From assembly GCA_023412995.1 (NCBI GenBank), contig JAEZQS010000115.1, positions 1-6,551 of the forward strand: a stretch of DNA of 6,551 nucleotides, in the 5' to 3' direction. This stretch comes from Pseudomonadota bacterium (lineage in GTDB: Bacteria > Pseudomonadota > Gammaproteobacteria > Xanthomonadales > Rhodanobacteraceae). Made by a program: the position numbers and the translations under genes. Numbering within the stretch: position 1 is the first letter of the stretch; each line of letters opens with the position of its first letter. This document shows positions 6,546 through 6,551 of the stretch, piece by piece. The notes below the pieces were generated by a model that was not told the DNA's origin, made no database searches, and saw only the letters and a list, made by a program, of their open reading frames with translations.

Positions 6546-6551
6546 ATGACC
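6546..6551 (+). CDS. Possible start of the next gene (a biotin gene such as bioF would be expected), cut by the window edge
   Basis: An ATG at 6546 follows a GGAGTGAGG stretch 12-20 bases upstream, 64 bases after the bioB stop. A second in-frame ATG lies at 6504. Only two codons are visible, so identity rests solely on the common bioB-bioF order in related bacteria. Confidence 0.2.

Noticed and set aside
5009..6547. 512-codon minus-strand and 446-codon plus-strand frames over comF and bioB
   Set aside because: Both cross two well-identified genes in the wrong frame and are made of Arg/Ala/Gly/Pro-rich sequence without motifs.
1..6551. Search for CRISPR arrays, tRNA/rRNA, insertion sequences and attachment sites
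   Set aside because: I see no regularly spaced DNA repeats, no terminal inverted repeats or transposase motifs, and no tRNA-like cloverleaf.

Overview
The window is GC-rich, and its gene content points to a gammaproteobacterium of the Xanthomonadaceae/Lysobacteraceae group (Xanthomonas, Lysobacter or Luteimonas type). The UbiA and BioB proteins read like members of that group, the DNA shows a strong third-position GC bias, and a CRP/Clp-type operator is present. Genus is inference; there is no rRNA or other marker to fix it.

Layout from left to right. (1) ubiA on the plus strand (ubiquinone biosynthesis, 4-hydroxybenzoate polyprenyltransferase), preceded in the same frame by an Ala/Pro/Thr-rich stretch that stays open to the left edge of the window. 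(2) A 60-base convergent gap with one imperfect hairpin. (3) A two-gene minus-strand operon (4490 down to 1217). The first gene encodes a 707-residue TIR domain - one transmembrane helix - TPR-like protein. Thirty-seven bases after its stop, a 370-residue unrecognised membrane protein begins, with two related predicted beta-rich domains on either side of one transmembrane helix. (4) A 168-base regulatory gap upstream of the operon holding a perfect TGTGA-N6-TCACA palindrome. (5) comF on the minus strand (phosphoribosyltransferase-like competence/DNA-utilisation protein with zinc-ribbon cysteines). (6) A 71-base divergent gap, then bioB on the plus strand (biotin synthase, all iron-sulfur ligands present), and about 70 bases at the right edge in which a next gene, probably another biotin gene, may start.

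ubiA, comF and bioB are ordinary housekeeping or accessory metabolism genes. The TIR operon is the unusual part. Both its proteins are predicted to have a cytosolic N-terminal domain, one membrane helix and a C-terminal domain outside the inner membrane. This suggests a membrane-spanning sensor/effector pair whose cytosolic output would be the TIR domain, a family that often cleaves NAD+. The pair sits behind what looks like a site for a CRP-family regulator (Clp in xanthomonads). A role in stress or phage defence is inference from the TIR family and not shown by the sequence.
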